Under the pieces are notes generated by a model. That model did no database searches and was not told the origin of the DNA. It saw only the letters and a list, made by a program, of their open reading frames with translations. This document shows, piece after piece, positions 1 to 5,742 of a stretch of 11,875 bases of DNA. The position numbers and the translations under genes are program-made. The first letter of the stretch is position 1. Every line of letters starts with the position of its first letter. This DNA comes from DATJSJ01 sp035504175 (GTDB taxonomy: Bacteria; Pseudomonadota; Alphaproteobacteria; Acetobacterales; Acetobacteraceae): the NCBI GenBank assembly GCA_035504175.1, contig DATJSJ010000008.1, positions 1 through 11,875 on the forward strand, written 5' to 3'.

Positions 1-4
1 GATC

Positions 5-367
5 CTATTGACGATTGATGGCCGCGCCGGTGCGCGGATCGACGCTGACGGTGCGCAACCCCGCGGCCTTCCAGGCGCTCAGTCCGCCCTTCATATGGGC
101 CCGGACCGGCACCCCGGCCTCGGCGCAGCGCCGCACCGCCATGGCCGAGCGCTTGCCGGTGCCGCAGTGGAACACCACGGGCCGCGCGGGATCCGCCGGC
201 AGCGCCTGGGGATCGAAGGTCGAAAGCGGGAACAGCAGCGCGCCGTGGACGCGCTCCGCGGCGAATTCATGCGGCTCCCGCACATCGACGAGGGTCAGGC
301 GGTGCTGCCGCAGGCTCTCATGCACCTCCTCCGGATCGAGCTCGCGCAGGCGCGGGTGATCGGTCAT
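5..367 (-). CDS. Single-domain rhodanese (sulfurtransferase)
   Basis: This is a 120-residue cytoplasmic rhodanese domain. It would carry sulfane sulfur as a Cys persulfide and pass it to an acceptor such as thioredoxin. The sequence shows the family's DVREPHEF motif (residues 28-35), HGA at 41-43 and a six-residue active loop CGTGKR, with catalytic Cys68 and Arg73. The ATG at 367 was chosen because AAGGAG lies just upstream; an earlier in-frame ATG at 406 would overlap the regulator gene further. The start overlaps the regulator's stop as ATGA, so the two are co-transcribed and probably translationally coupled. The protein ends after the tail INRQ. In YgaP-like proteins a rhodanese is followed by a DUF2892 membrane hairpin; here the hairpin is absent, but a separate DUF2892 gene lies at 1462-1665. 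The domain call is very secure; the sulfur-detoxification role is inferred from neighbours. Confidence 0.93.
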   Translation of the reverse strand: MTDHPRLRELDPEEVHESLRQHRLTLVDVREPHEFAAERVHGALLFPLSTFDPQALPADPARPVVFHCGTGKRSAMAVRRCAEAGVPVRAHMKGGLSAWKAAGLRTVSVDPRTGAAINRQ

Positions 368-729
368 CGCACTCTCCTTCGGGTCGGCCGGGCCTGGCCG
401 GCGCAAAGCCGGGCGGGCTGGCAGTAGATGCGGAACAGGGTGGCGAGGACCTCGCGCGCCGGGGTGTCGGCGATCGAGTACCAGATCGTCTGGCCGTCGC
501 GCCGCGCGGAGACGAGACCGTCCTTGCGCAGCAGCGCCAGGTGCTGCGAGGCGACGCTGTCGCGGATGTCGAGCGTGGCGGCGAGATCGCCGACCGAACG
601 CTCGCCCTCGACGAGCTGGCAGAGGATCAGCAGACGATGGCGGTTGGCGAGCGATTTCAGCAGCTCGCTCGCCTCTCCGGCGGCCGCGTGCATGGCATGG
701 AGATCGGCTGTCACGCCGTTAATCTTCAT
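364..729 (-). CDS. ArsR-family repressor, SqrR/BigR/YgaV-like persulfide sensor
   Basis: This is a 121-residue winged-helix ArsR-family regulator. The recognition-helix region is roughly residues 45-70 (SVGDLAATL, then SVASQHLALLRKDGLV) and the wing follows (RRDGQTIWYSI). Two cysteines, Cys37 (LLILCQL) and Cys103 (RIYCQP), are 66 residues apart. Known SqrR has Cys41 and Cys107, the same spacing, which form a polysulfide bridge and release DNA on exposure to persulfides. No arsenic or zinc metal-site motif of the ELCVCDL type is seen. Cys109 is an extra cysteine in the basic tail. The ATG at 729 is preferred: there is no Shine-Dalgarno sequence, but a strong promoter ends 7 nt upstream, implying a leaderless mRNA. 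The ATG at 765 would lie inside the -35 box. It overlaps the rhodanese gene by 4 nt. It probably represses itself and the divergent trx genes. Confidence 0.9.
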   Translation of the reverse strand: MKINGVTADLHAMHAAAGEASELLKSLANRHRLLILCQLVEGERSVGDLAATLDIRDSVASQHLALLRKDGLVSARRDGQTIWYSIADTPAREVLATLFRIYCQPARLCAGQARPTRRRVR

Positions 730-731
730 AC

Positions 732-760
732 TTGCGAATATACGGAGAGGCGCATATGTT
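732..760 (+). promoter_or_regulatory. Possible opposite-facing promoter for trxC-DUF2892
   Basis: On the plus strand TTGCGA (732-737) and TATGTT (755-760) are 17 nt apart, occupying almost the same bases as the leftward promoter. It would give a leader of about 235 nt before the thioredoxin ATG. It is weaker than the leftward promoter and partly a by-product of the dyad, so it is a suggestion only; an alternative promoter could lie between 770 and 980. Confidence 0.4.
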
Positions 761-765
761 GTCAA
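737..765 (-). promoter_or_regulatory. Strong sigma70-type promoter of the ArsR-rhodanese operon (leaderless)
   Basis: On the minus strand a consensus TTGACA (760-765) is followed after exactly 17 nt by TATATT (737-742). The regulator's ATG begins 7 nt past the -10, which is where transcription would normally start, so the message should have little or no 5' leader. This fits the missing Shine-Dalgarno sequence. The AT-rich patch stands out against the surrounding GC-rich DNA. Confidence 0.8.
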
Positions 766-1001
766 GCGTGCCGCGCGGAGATCGCGCGACAGGCAGGAGA
801 AAGCGACCGCAGCAGATCGCTGCGCCGGGCGCCGGATTGAGGATGGGACGCCCGCCGCGCATGCGCTCCGGCCGCCGACTTCCTGCGCAAGATCCGCCGG
901 GGGCGAGAGCGAGCGGTTCTACGAACGCATGGTGCTCCGTGCGCGCGACATTCCGAAGCTGAAGCGGCCCGTCCTGGCGACGGCCGGCGAGGAGGCCCCG
1001 T

Positions 1002-1475
1002 ATGGCTCAGTCCGCCCACATCGTCTGTCCGCATTGCGGCGCGGTGAACCGCATTCCGCCGGGGCGGACCGCCGCCGCGGCGCGTTGCGGCTCGTGTCAC
1101 GACAAGCTGTTCGACGGACATCCGGCGGAAGTCGATGCCGCCGGGCTCGAGCGTCACCTGCGATCGGGCACGCTGCCGGTGCTACTCGATGTCTGGGCGC
1201 CGTGGTGCGGACCGTGCCGGATGATGGCGCCGATGTTCGCGCGCGCCGCGTCGGTGCTGGAACCGGACGTGCGGCTGCTGAAGCTGAACGCCGACCATGC
1301 GCCGGAGGTGACCGCGCGGCTTGGCGTGCGCGGCATCCCGGCGCTGTTCCTGCTGCAGGGCGACCGTGTGCTGGCGCAAACCGCCGGCGCGATGGACGCG
1401 AACGCGATCGTCAGCTGGGCCCGCCAGCACCTGAGCGGTGCCCGCACCGAAGGAGCAACCCATGTCGATCGATAG
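1002..1475 (+). CDS. trxC: Thioredoxin 2 (TrxC-type, N-terminal zinc ribbon)
   Basis: This is a 157-residue cytoplasmic disulfide reductase. The N-terminal ribbon has CPHC (Cys9, Cys12) and CGSC (Cys29, Cys32), the four zinc ligands typical of TrxC, which also shares the INRIP-like stretch (here VNRIP) and the LFDG that follows the ribbon. The thioredoxin fold follows with active site WCGPC (Cys69, Cys72) and cis-Pro113 in RGIP. GAGGAGG at 989-995 sits 6 nt before the ATG. The 3' end overlaps the DUF2892 gene by 14 nt. Known zinc-containing thioredoxins belong to oxidative stress responses, and thioredoxins can strip persulfides from rhodaneses and proteins; placement beside a SqrR-like regulator and a rhodanese suggests that role here. 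The family call is very secure. Confidence 0.95.
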   Translation: MAQSAHIVCPHCGAVNRIPPGRTAAAARCGSCHDKLFDGHPAEVDAAGLERHLRSGTLPVLLDVWAPWCGPCRMMAPMFARAASVLEPDVRLLKLNADHAPEVTARLGVRGIPALFLLQGDRVLAQTAGAMDANAIVSWARQHLSGARTEGATHVDR

Positions 1476-1665
1476 TGCCGTGCTCGGCTTCGCCGGCTTC
1501 GTGGTCCTGGCGAGCGTCGTGCTCACCTGGCTGGACAGCCCATGGTGGATGCTGCTGACCGGCTTCGTCGGCCTGAACCTGGTCCAGGCGAGCGTCACCG
1601 GCGTTTGCCCGGCGGCGATGCTGTTCAAGGCGTTCGGCCTGCGCGCCGGCTGCGCCTTCAAGTAA
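1462..1665 (+). CDS. DUF2892 (YgaP transmembrane domain) protein
   Basis: This 67-residue inner-membrane protein has two hydrophobic segments (about residues 6-24 and 27-45) joined by a short turn. The second part matches the DUF2892/YgaP membrane domain: GLNLVQ then TGVCP, with a cysteine in the CP motif, then a short amphipathic tail ending in a second cysteine (AGCAFK). AAGGAG at 1450-1455 precedes the ATG by 6 nt, which fixes the start; the gene overlaps the end of trxC by 14 nt and must be co-expressed with it. In E. coli YgaP this hairpin is fused behind a rhodanese; here the rhodanese is a separate gene on the other side of the regulator. Suggested roles for the domain include dimerisation and moving sulfur species across the membrane, but its function is not settled. 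Confidence 0.9.
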   Translation: MSIDSAVLGFAGFVVLASVVLTWLDSPWWMLLTGFVGLNLVQASVTGVCPAAMLFKAFGLRAGCAFK

Positions 1666-1698
1666 GCCGGACGCCCGTCGCCTCACGCCAGCGTCACC

Positions 1699-1712
1699 GA
1701 AACGACCGTTTC
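1699..1712. repeat. Short inverted repeat GAAACG-AC-CGTTTC
   Basis: Two perfect 6-bp arms flank a 2-nt centre in the 144-nt gap between the DUF2892 gene and the exported-protein operon. This could be a regulator half-site pair for the downstream operon. It is followed by a TA-containing stretch, but no convincing promoter boxes are visible. It could be chance. Confidence 0.35.
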
Positions 1713-1724
1713 TATAGCGTATGG

Positions 1725-1752
1725 GATCGGCTAGGCTGAAGCCGAGCCGATC
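1725..1752 (+). terminator. Strong stem-loop in the gap after DUF2892
   Basis: GATCGGCT (1725-1732) pairs perfectly with AGCCGATC (1745-1752). Inside, after one mismatch, GGC pairs with GCC around a TGAA loop, giving 11 pairs in 28 nt. It lies 59 nt past the DUF2892 stop and 57 nt before the next ATG. There is no run of T after it, so it is not a classical intrinsic terminator. It may protect the upstream mRNA 3' end or act on the downstream leader. Confidence 0.45.
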
Positions 1753-1809
1753 GTGCCGTGCCCCGTTGCCGGGGCCGCGCGCGCGTGATCCTCGCCGGAG
1801 GGATCAGCC

Positions 1810-2298
1810 ATGCCGCGAACGCCACGCCGGATTGCTGCGGCGCTGTGCGTCCTGTTCGGGTTGCCGCCCGTTGCCGCTTGCCTGATCGCGTCCGCGCAGG
1901 CGCAGAACGCGTCCGACGTGACCGCCGAGGCCGCATTCGCCGCGGCACTGCCGCGGTTTCGTCAAGCGGCGCCCGATGAGGTGCTGGACCTGCTGCGGCA
2001 GGACATCACGCGACTTCTGACGCCGCTGCCGCAATTCGATCCGGGCAGCCGCTTGGTGGACGACCTGGTGGAGCAGCCCTGGCCAGCATTGCGCCGCCGC
2101 TGCGCCGAGGCCGCGGCGCCGCTGGATGCGCGAGGCGCGCTCGCGCTTGCCACCGGAGTGCTCCGCGACGGCGGTATCGTCGGCGCGACCGAGGCAGATC
2201 GGGGCCGGCTCGCCGCCCTGCTCGCGAGCCTCGATGGAAGGCTGTGCCGCTGCACCGATCGCCCCAGCCTCGCACTCGCGGCGGATTGCGCCAGTTGA
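1810..2298 (+). CDS. Small exported protein of unknown function (periplasmic or lipoprotein)
   Basis: I do not recognise this 162-residue protein. It starts with a basic n-region (PRTPRR) and a hydrophobic core. Two export readings are possible: signal peptidase I cleavage after AQA (residues 29-31), or a lipobox VAAC at 21-24 that would make it a lipoprotein. The mature part is Ala/Leu/Arg-rich and apparently helical, with four cysteines (98, 146, 148, 160), the last three near the C-terminus in a CRC...C arrangement that could form disulfides in the periplasm. GGAGGGA at 1797-1803 precedes the ATG. The stop codon overlaps a probable TTG start of the next gene as TTGA, so the two are likely coupled. 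It is probably the first gene of a three-gene envelope operon. Codon use looks native, in line with the high-GC genome. Confidence 0.75.
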   Translation: MPRTPRRIAAALCVLFGLPPVAACLIASAQAQNASDVTAEAAFAAALPRFRQAAPDEVLDLLRQDITRLLTPLPQFDPGSRLVDDLVEQPWPALRRRCAEAAAPLDARGALALATGVLRDGGIVGATEADRGRLAALLASLDGRLCRCTDRPSLALAADCAS

Positions 2299-3884
2299 TC
2301 GCGGCGCGAGCCCTTCTGATGCTGGCCCTGCTGCTGCTCACCGCTGGTGCGACGACGGGCACAGACCATATCGATGGCGCCGCGGCGCGGCAGAGCTTGC
2401 AGCGCGATGGCAGCCTCGCCGACGTCACCGTCGATGGCGACCTCGATCTGGCCGGGCTGCGTCCCGCCGACGGCGACACGCTGCTCCTGCAATCCGTCAC
2501 GATACTCGGCAGTCTGCGGCATGCGCCCGCCGCCGCGCTGGAGATCACCGGGTCGCAGCTCGGCGCATGGCGGTCGAGCCATACCGTCTGGCATGAATCG
2601 ATTACCATCGAACGCACGACGTTTGCCGGCCGCGTCGGTCTCGACGCGTCGCGCTTCACCGCGCTGTCCTGCCGGCGCTGCCGGTTCCTGGGCGGCGTAT
2701 CCGGCCGGCAAGCGCGATTCGGCGGCGAAACCGATTTCGGCTTCGCCGAGTTCCGCGGGCCGGTCGATTTCAGCGGCGCGACCTTTCACGCAGCCGCCTT
2801 CGACGGCGCGCGCTTCACCGATCCCGGCGGGGCACTGTTCAACGAGACCGATTTCGTCGCCGCGGCCCGGTTTGCCGGCATCGACACGAATGGCGGGCCG
2901 ATCTTATTCCGCGGCGCCGCGTTCCGCGACCAGGCGCTGTTCGCCGGGTGTCGCATCGGCCTCGCCGTGTTCGCTCCGGCCGATGTGACCGCGGCGGGTC
3001 GCGCCAGCAATCCGTTCGCGACGGACGCGACGATCTTCGGCGGTGTCGCCGATTTCCGCCATTGCCGATTCGGCGGCGGCGCCGATTTCCGCAACGCTGC
3101 CTTTCGCGCCGGCGCACGGTTCGACGGCGCGGTACTCCCGCGCGGCGTGCTCGATCTGCGCGAGCTGACGCAGGCGGGCGGCGACATCGTGCTGCGCGAC
3201 CTCCGATTTGGCTCCGAAGCGGCAATCGCCGCGGATGAAAGCGGCATCGGCGATATCGTCGCCGACCGCGCCGCCTTCGCGCCGGCGCTGTGGCATGGGC
3301 TGACGCCCGCAGCGCTTGACGCGCTGGCCGGGCGCGCGGAGGCGCTCGGGGCCCCGGTCGAAGCCCGACGTCTGGGGTTCGCGGCCGCGGCGGAACGCGC
3401 CGCCAAGGCCGGTGCCCGCTGGCAGGACCGCGTCGCCTGGTGGCTGCAATGGCCGACCGCGAACTATACCGATCTGGCGCGGCCGATTCTGCTGGCGGCG
3501 GCGGCGTGGTGGATCGCGTTGCTCGCCGCCGTGCCGCGCGGCCGCCTGGCCTGGGTGGTCCCGGCGGAAGCGGCGGCCGAACCGGGCGTGTTCGCCCGCA
3601 TCGTCGAGCCGCTGTACCAGCCGCTCGACAGCGCGGCGTGCGAACGGCAGGCCTGGTGCCCGGCGACCCGTCGCGGCCGCCTCGCGGCCGCCGCCGTCTT
3701 CGCCTTCGCCCTGATCTTCAAGCTCGGCTCGCGGCGCTGGCGCGTCGCGCGCGGGGATGGCTGGCAGCCCCCGGTGCTGATGGGGCTGTGGCTCGCCGGC
3801 TTCGTGCTCATCGCGCTGATCGCGGCCACCGCGTTGCAGGTTCTGCCCGGGCTGCGCGACCTCACGGATGCCATGCACGCATAG
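2295..3884 (+). CDS. Pentapeptide-repeat-like protein with membrane-spanning C-terminus
   Basis: This protein of about 529 residues has a signal-like hydrophobic N-terminus, then a long stretch (about residues 45-300) of irregular five-residue repeats with Phe in the core position, such as ADFRN/AAFRA/GARFD and TDFGF/AEFRG/PVDFS. That pattern is typical of right-handed quadrilateral beta-helices of the pentapeptide-repeat superfamily. A helical, Ala-rich linker follows, then three predicted membrane helices near residues 394-412, 461-476 and 493-515. The start is uncertain. I chose TTG at 2295 because it overlaps the upstream stop and places the hydrophobic segment at the N-terminus; GTG at 2244 (546 residues) or ATG at 2320 are alternatives, and none has a clear Shine-Dalgarno sequence. 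The repeat domain probably faces the periplasm and scaffolds a partner. Its neighbours encode an exported small protein and a metallopeptidase. Its molecular function is unknown. Confidence 0.8.
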   Translation: MIAARALLMLALLLLTAGATTGTDHIDGAAARQSLQRDGSLADVTVDGDLDLAGLRPADGDTLLLQSVTILGSLRHAPAAALEITGSQLGAWRSSHTVWHESITIERTTFAGRVGLDASRFTALSCRRCRFLGGVSGRQARFGGETDFGFAEFRGPVDFSGATFHAAAFDGARFTDPGGALFNETDFVAAARFAGIDTNGGPILFRGAAFRDQALFAGCRIGLAVFAPADVTAAGRASNPFATDATIFGGVADFRHCRFGGGADFRNAAFRAGARFDGAVLPRGVLDLRELTQAGGDIVLRDLRFGSEAAIAADESGIGDIVADRAAFAPALWHGLTPAALDALAGRAEALGAPVEARRLGFAAAAERAAKAGARWQDRVAWWLQWPTANYTDLARPILLAAAAWWIALLAAVPRGRLAWVVPAEAAAEPGVFARIVEPLYQPLDSAACERQAWCPATRRGRLAAAAVFAFALIFKLGSRRWRVARGDGWQPPVLMGLWLAGFVLIALIAATALQVLPGLRDLTDAMHA

Positions 3885-3897
3885 CGGAGATCGAACG

Positions 3898-5052
3898 ATG
3901 ACGCTTTGCCTCTGTCGCCGCCACCTGATGCTGGGAGCCACGGCGGGACTGTTGCCGGGGGTCGGGCGCGCGCAGCTCGCAGCGTCCGATCACGCGACGC
4001 TGTATGCGGCGCTGCGGCAAGCGGATGCGCTCGATCCGTACGTCAATCGAGGGCTGGACGGGATTGCCGTCGCCGTCGCCGGCGCGATGCGGGTGCCGGG
4101 CGGCGCAGCGGTAAACCGGGTCCCAGCGGCGGGCGGGGTCATGGTCTGCGTGCTGCGCGCCGAGCGGGAGCGTCCGCCGCTGCCGGCAGCGCTCGCCGTG
4201 CCGGCCGGGCTGACCGGCAGCCCGGTCACCGATCCGGAGCGCCGCGTGATCTGGATCGACGCCGATTTTCTGCGGATCCTGGCGATGCGCATCTCGCTCC
4301 GCGCCAAGCCCGACTGGGGCGGCGCCGGCCTGACGGCGCCGGCCGCCGTGGCGCAGAGCCTGCTCACGCCGCCGCCGGCCCTGCCGCAGCTCTGGCAGGA
4401 ATCGACCAGTCCGGCGCTGCGCCACCCGCTGCTGCTGCTGGAATCGCGCGGCGCGGGCGGCTTTCTGCTCGCGCACGAGATGGGACACGTGCTGCTCGGC
4501 ACGCCCCCCTCGCTCGATGTCGCCCTCAGCGGATTGCCGCGGCGGGCGCGACAATTGGCGCCGATGTGTCCCGATCTCACCAACCCGAGCGTGATCGCCC
4601 GCCGCACCTACGAGGAACGCGCCGACGCCTTGGCGCTCGAGGGCGTGCTGAATGCGGGCGACGCGGTCGGTCGCCCCCCGACCGGACTGCCCGGCGAGTT
4701 CGGCATCGCCATGCTGTTCGTGCTCATGCTCTCGGCCGATGTCGTGCGCGTCGGCAGCACCGTCGACGCGCCGCTGCCGCAGCGCTACCTCGAGCTGGTG
4801 GTCGGCCATGACGCCTTCGTCCACCTGCGGGAGCAATTCGCGCCGCGGCCGGGGACCGATCTGGTGCATCTCTTCTACACCGACACGCATCCCGCAGCGG
4901 TACAGCGTCTGCTGGCGGTGATGCGGTCGCTCGCCGCGCGGCCCGGGAGCATGTGGTACGGCAGCGGCGATCCCGTGTCCGATCAGATGCTGCTGCAGCG
5001 CCTCGTCGAGGAAGGCTGCCGCGAGGCGATGCACTCCATGCCCCGGCAATGA
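3898..5052 (+). CDS. Exported M48-like zinc metallopeptidase
   Basis: This 384-residue protein has a Tat-like signal: twin Arg in CRRHLMLG (residues 6-13), a hydrophobic stretch and probable cleavage near GRAQ (23-26). The zinc site is HEMGH (His193, Glu194, His197). The likely third ligand is Glu239 in EERAD, matching the E-x-x-A-D motif of gluzincins such as M48. Near the C-terminus TDTHP (His331) followed by QRLLAVM resembles the THP..eeRi motif of M48 peptidases. Unlike HtpX, no membrane helices flank the catalytic motif, so this is a soluble periplasmic enzyme. The ATG at 3898 has GGAGA 7 nt upstream and starts 13 nt after the pentapeptide-repeat gene, so they are one operon. Its substrate is unknown; the co-encoded exported proteins are candidates for substrate, anchor or inhibitor. 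Confidence is high for a metallopeptidase, moderate for the M48 assignment. Confidence 0.85.
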   Translation: MTLCLCRRHLMLGATAGLLPGVGRAQLAASDHATLYAALRQADALDPYVNRGLDGIAVAVAGAMRVPGGAAVNRVPAAGGVMVCVLRAERERPPLPAALAVPAGLTGSPVTDPERRVIWIDADFLRILAMRISLRAKPDWGGAGLTAPAAVAQSLLTPPPALPQLWQESTSPALRHPLLLLESRGAGGFLLAHEMGHVLLGTPPSLDVALSGLPRRARQLAPMCPDLTNPSVIARRTYEERADALALEGVLNAGDAVGRPPTGLPGEFGIAMLFVLMLSADVVRVGSTVDAPLPQRYLELVVGHDAFVHLREQFAPRPGTDLVHLFYTDTHPAAVQRLLAVMRSLAARPGSMWYGSGDPVSDQMLLQRLVEEGCREAMHSMPRQ

Positions 5053-5103
5053 CGGCGCTGTCCGTCGGACGATCGCACGCTGCAGCGGGATCGCTCTGAT
5101 CGA

Positions 5104-5126
5104 CGCCGGGAATTGCACCTCCGGCG
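5104..5126. terminator. GC-rich hairpin between convergent genes
   Basis: CGCCGG (5104-5109) and CCGGCG (5121-5126) form a perfect 6-bp stem with an 11-nt loop, in the 90-nt gap between the rightward peptidase gene and the leftward DUF971 gene. A second imperfect dyad (TCAGCCG 5134-5140 with CGGCTGA 5153-5159) overlaps the end of the DUF971 gene. Neither has a T-run, so termination is suggested mostly by position. Confidence 0.35.
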
Positions 5127-5142
5127 AACAGGGTCAGCCGGC

Positions 5143-5502
5143 TCAGGGATCGCGGCTGAGGCCGTGCGCCGCGAGCGCCTCCAGATAGGTCTGCCAGCGT
5201 ACCGCCTGCTCGGAGCCAAGCTGCCGCAGCACCTCCCAGGAGTAGATGCCGGTGTCATGCAGATCGTCGAAGATGAGCCGCACCGCATAATTGCCCACGG
5301 GATCGATGCCGATGATGCGGACATGGCGGCGGCCCGCAACGATCCGGCGCTCGCCCGGGCGATGCCCCTGGACTTCGGCACTCGGGCTCTCCACCCGGAG
5401 ATACTCCGCCGGCAACGTGAAGCGGCTGCCGTCGACGAAGGTCACGTCCAGCCGCCGTCCCTGCTCCGCCACGCGGATTTCGGTCGGCCGCGGCGCGCCC
5501 AT
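5143..5502 (-). CDS. DUF971 (GBBH-like N-terminal domain) protein
   Basis: This 119-residue stand-alone DUF971 domain is related to the N-terminal domain of gamma-butyrobetaine hydroxylases. The typical family motifs are all present: PTEIRV at the start, LPAEYLRV, SPSAEVQGH, and the C-terminal block GNYAVRL-FDDLHDTGIYSW. It lacks any hydroxylase domain. The family's function is unsettled; in other bacteria it often sits near iron-sulfur cluster carrier genes. The ATG at 5502 begins 7 nt after the UPF0434 stop; GGAGG lies in the upstream gene's end at a longish 12-nt spacing. An earlier ATG at 5562 would overlap the upstream gene and adds residues unlike the family. It is the last gene of the CnoX operon. 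Confidence 0.88.
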   Translation of the reverse strand: MGAPRPTEIRVAEQGRRLDVTFVDGSRFTLPAEYLRVESPSAEVQGHRPGERRIVAGRRHVRIIGIDPVGNYAVRLIFDDLHDTGIYSWEVLRQLGSEQAVRWQTYLEALAAHGLSRDP

Positions 5503-5509
5503 GGGCGCG

Positions 5510-5725
5510 TCAATCCTCCAGCCGCCGCGCCTCGTCCGGCAGCATGATCGGAATGCCGTCACGAATCGGGTAGGCGAGCCCGGCCTGGCGGCTGATCAGT
5601 TCGCCGGCGGCGCGGTCATAGATCAGCGGCCCCTTGGTGACCGGGCAGACCAGGATCTCCAGCAGGCGCGGATCCGGGCCGGACGGCGGCGTCGGGGCGG
5701 GCGGGTCGGAGTCGGGATCGGACAT
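5510..5725 (-). CDS. UPF0434 / Trm112-like protein (YcaR family)
   Basis: This small 71-residue protein has a Pro/Asp-rich N-terminal tail, then the Trm112-like fold: LLEILVCPVTKGPL, and the conserved YPIRDGIPIML near the C-terminus. Classical members have two Cys in the first motif (CPVC); here only Cys27 remains (CPVT), as I recall for alphaproteobacterial members, so zinc binding is unlikely. Known Trm112 proteins activate methyltransferases; the bacterial partner is not established. GGAGG at 5731-5735 is 5 nt before the ATG. It starts 17 nt after the Lon-domain gene and ends 7 nt before the DUF971 ATG, in the same operon. Confidence 0.92.
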   Translation of the reverse strand: MSDPDSDPPAPTPPSGPDPRLLEILVCPVTKGPLIYDRAAGELISRQAGLAYPIRDGIPIMLPDEARRLED

Positions 5726-5742
5726 GACAGCCTCCGGTCAGC

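Larger units (their letters stand above)
731..766. promoter_or_regulatory. Dyad, likely ArsR/SqrR-type operator
   Basis: Bases 731-744 (CTTGCGAATATACG) and the reverse complement of 753-766 (CTTGACAACATATG) match at 10 of 14 positions around an 8-nt centre. Each half contains the -35 of one promoter and the -10 of the other, so a bound dimer would cover both. A second candidate half-site pair, ATTC-N8-GAAG on the minus strand (724-739), resembles the ATTC-N8-GAAT motif I recall for SqrR and covers the -10 and the start codon. Which one the protein uses cannot be decided from sequence. Confidence 0.5.

Noticed and set aside
766..1001. Possible small gene or gene relic between the divergent operons
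   Set aside because: Short frames here (for example one reading FYERMVLRARDIPKL) have no ribosome site at a start and no motif I recognise. I treat it as the trxC leader and upstream region.
428..1558. Long rightward open frame covering the regulator, the gap and trxC
   Set aside because: It runs antisense to the regulator, is Arg/Ala-rich with no recognisable motifs, and overlaps trxC, which has clear catalytic motifs and a good ribosome site. It is an open frame caused by high GC.
2904..3941. Leftward 345-residue frame under the pentapeptide-repeat gene
   Set aside because: It is Arg/Gly/Gln-rich without domain motifs, and the opposite strand carries a coherent repeat protein with membrane helices.
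3862..5118. Leftward 418-residue frame opposite the metallopeptidase
   Set aside because: The rightward frame has HEMGH, EERAD and a signal peptide; the leftward product is low-complexity His/Arg/Gln-rich.
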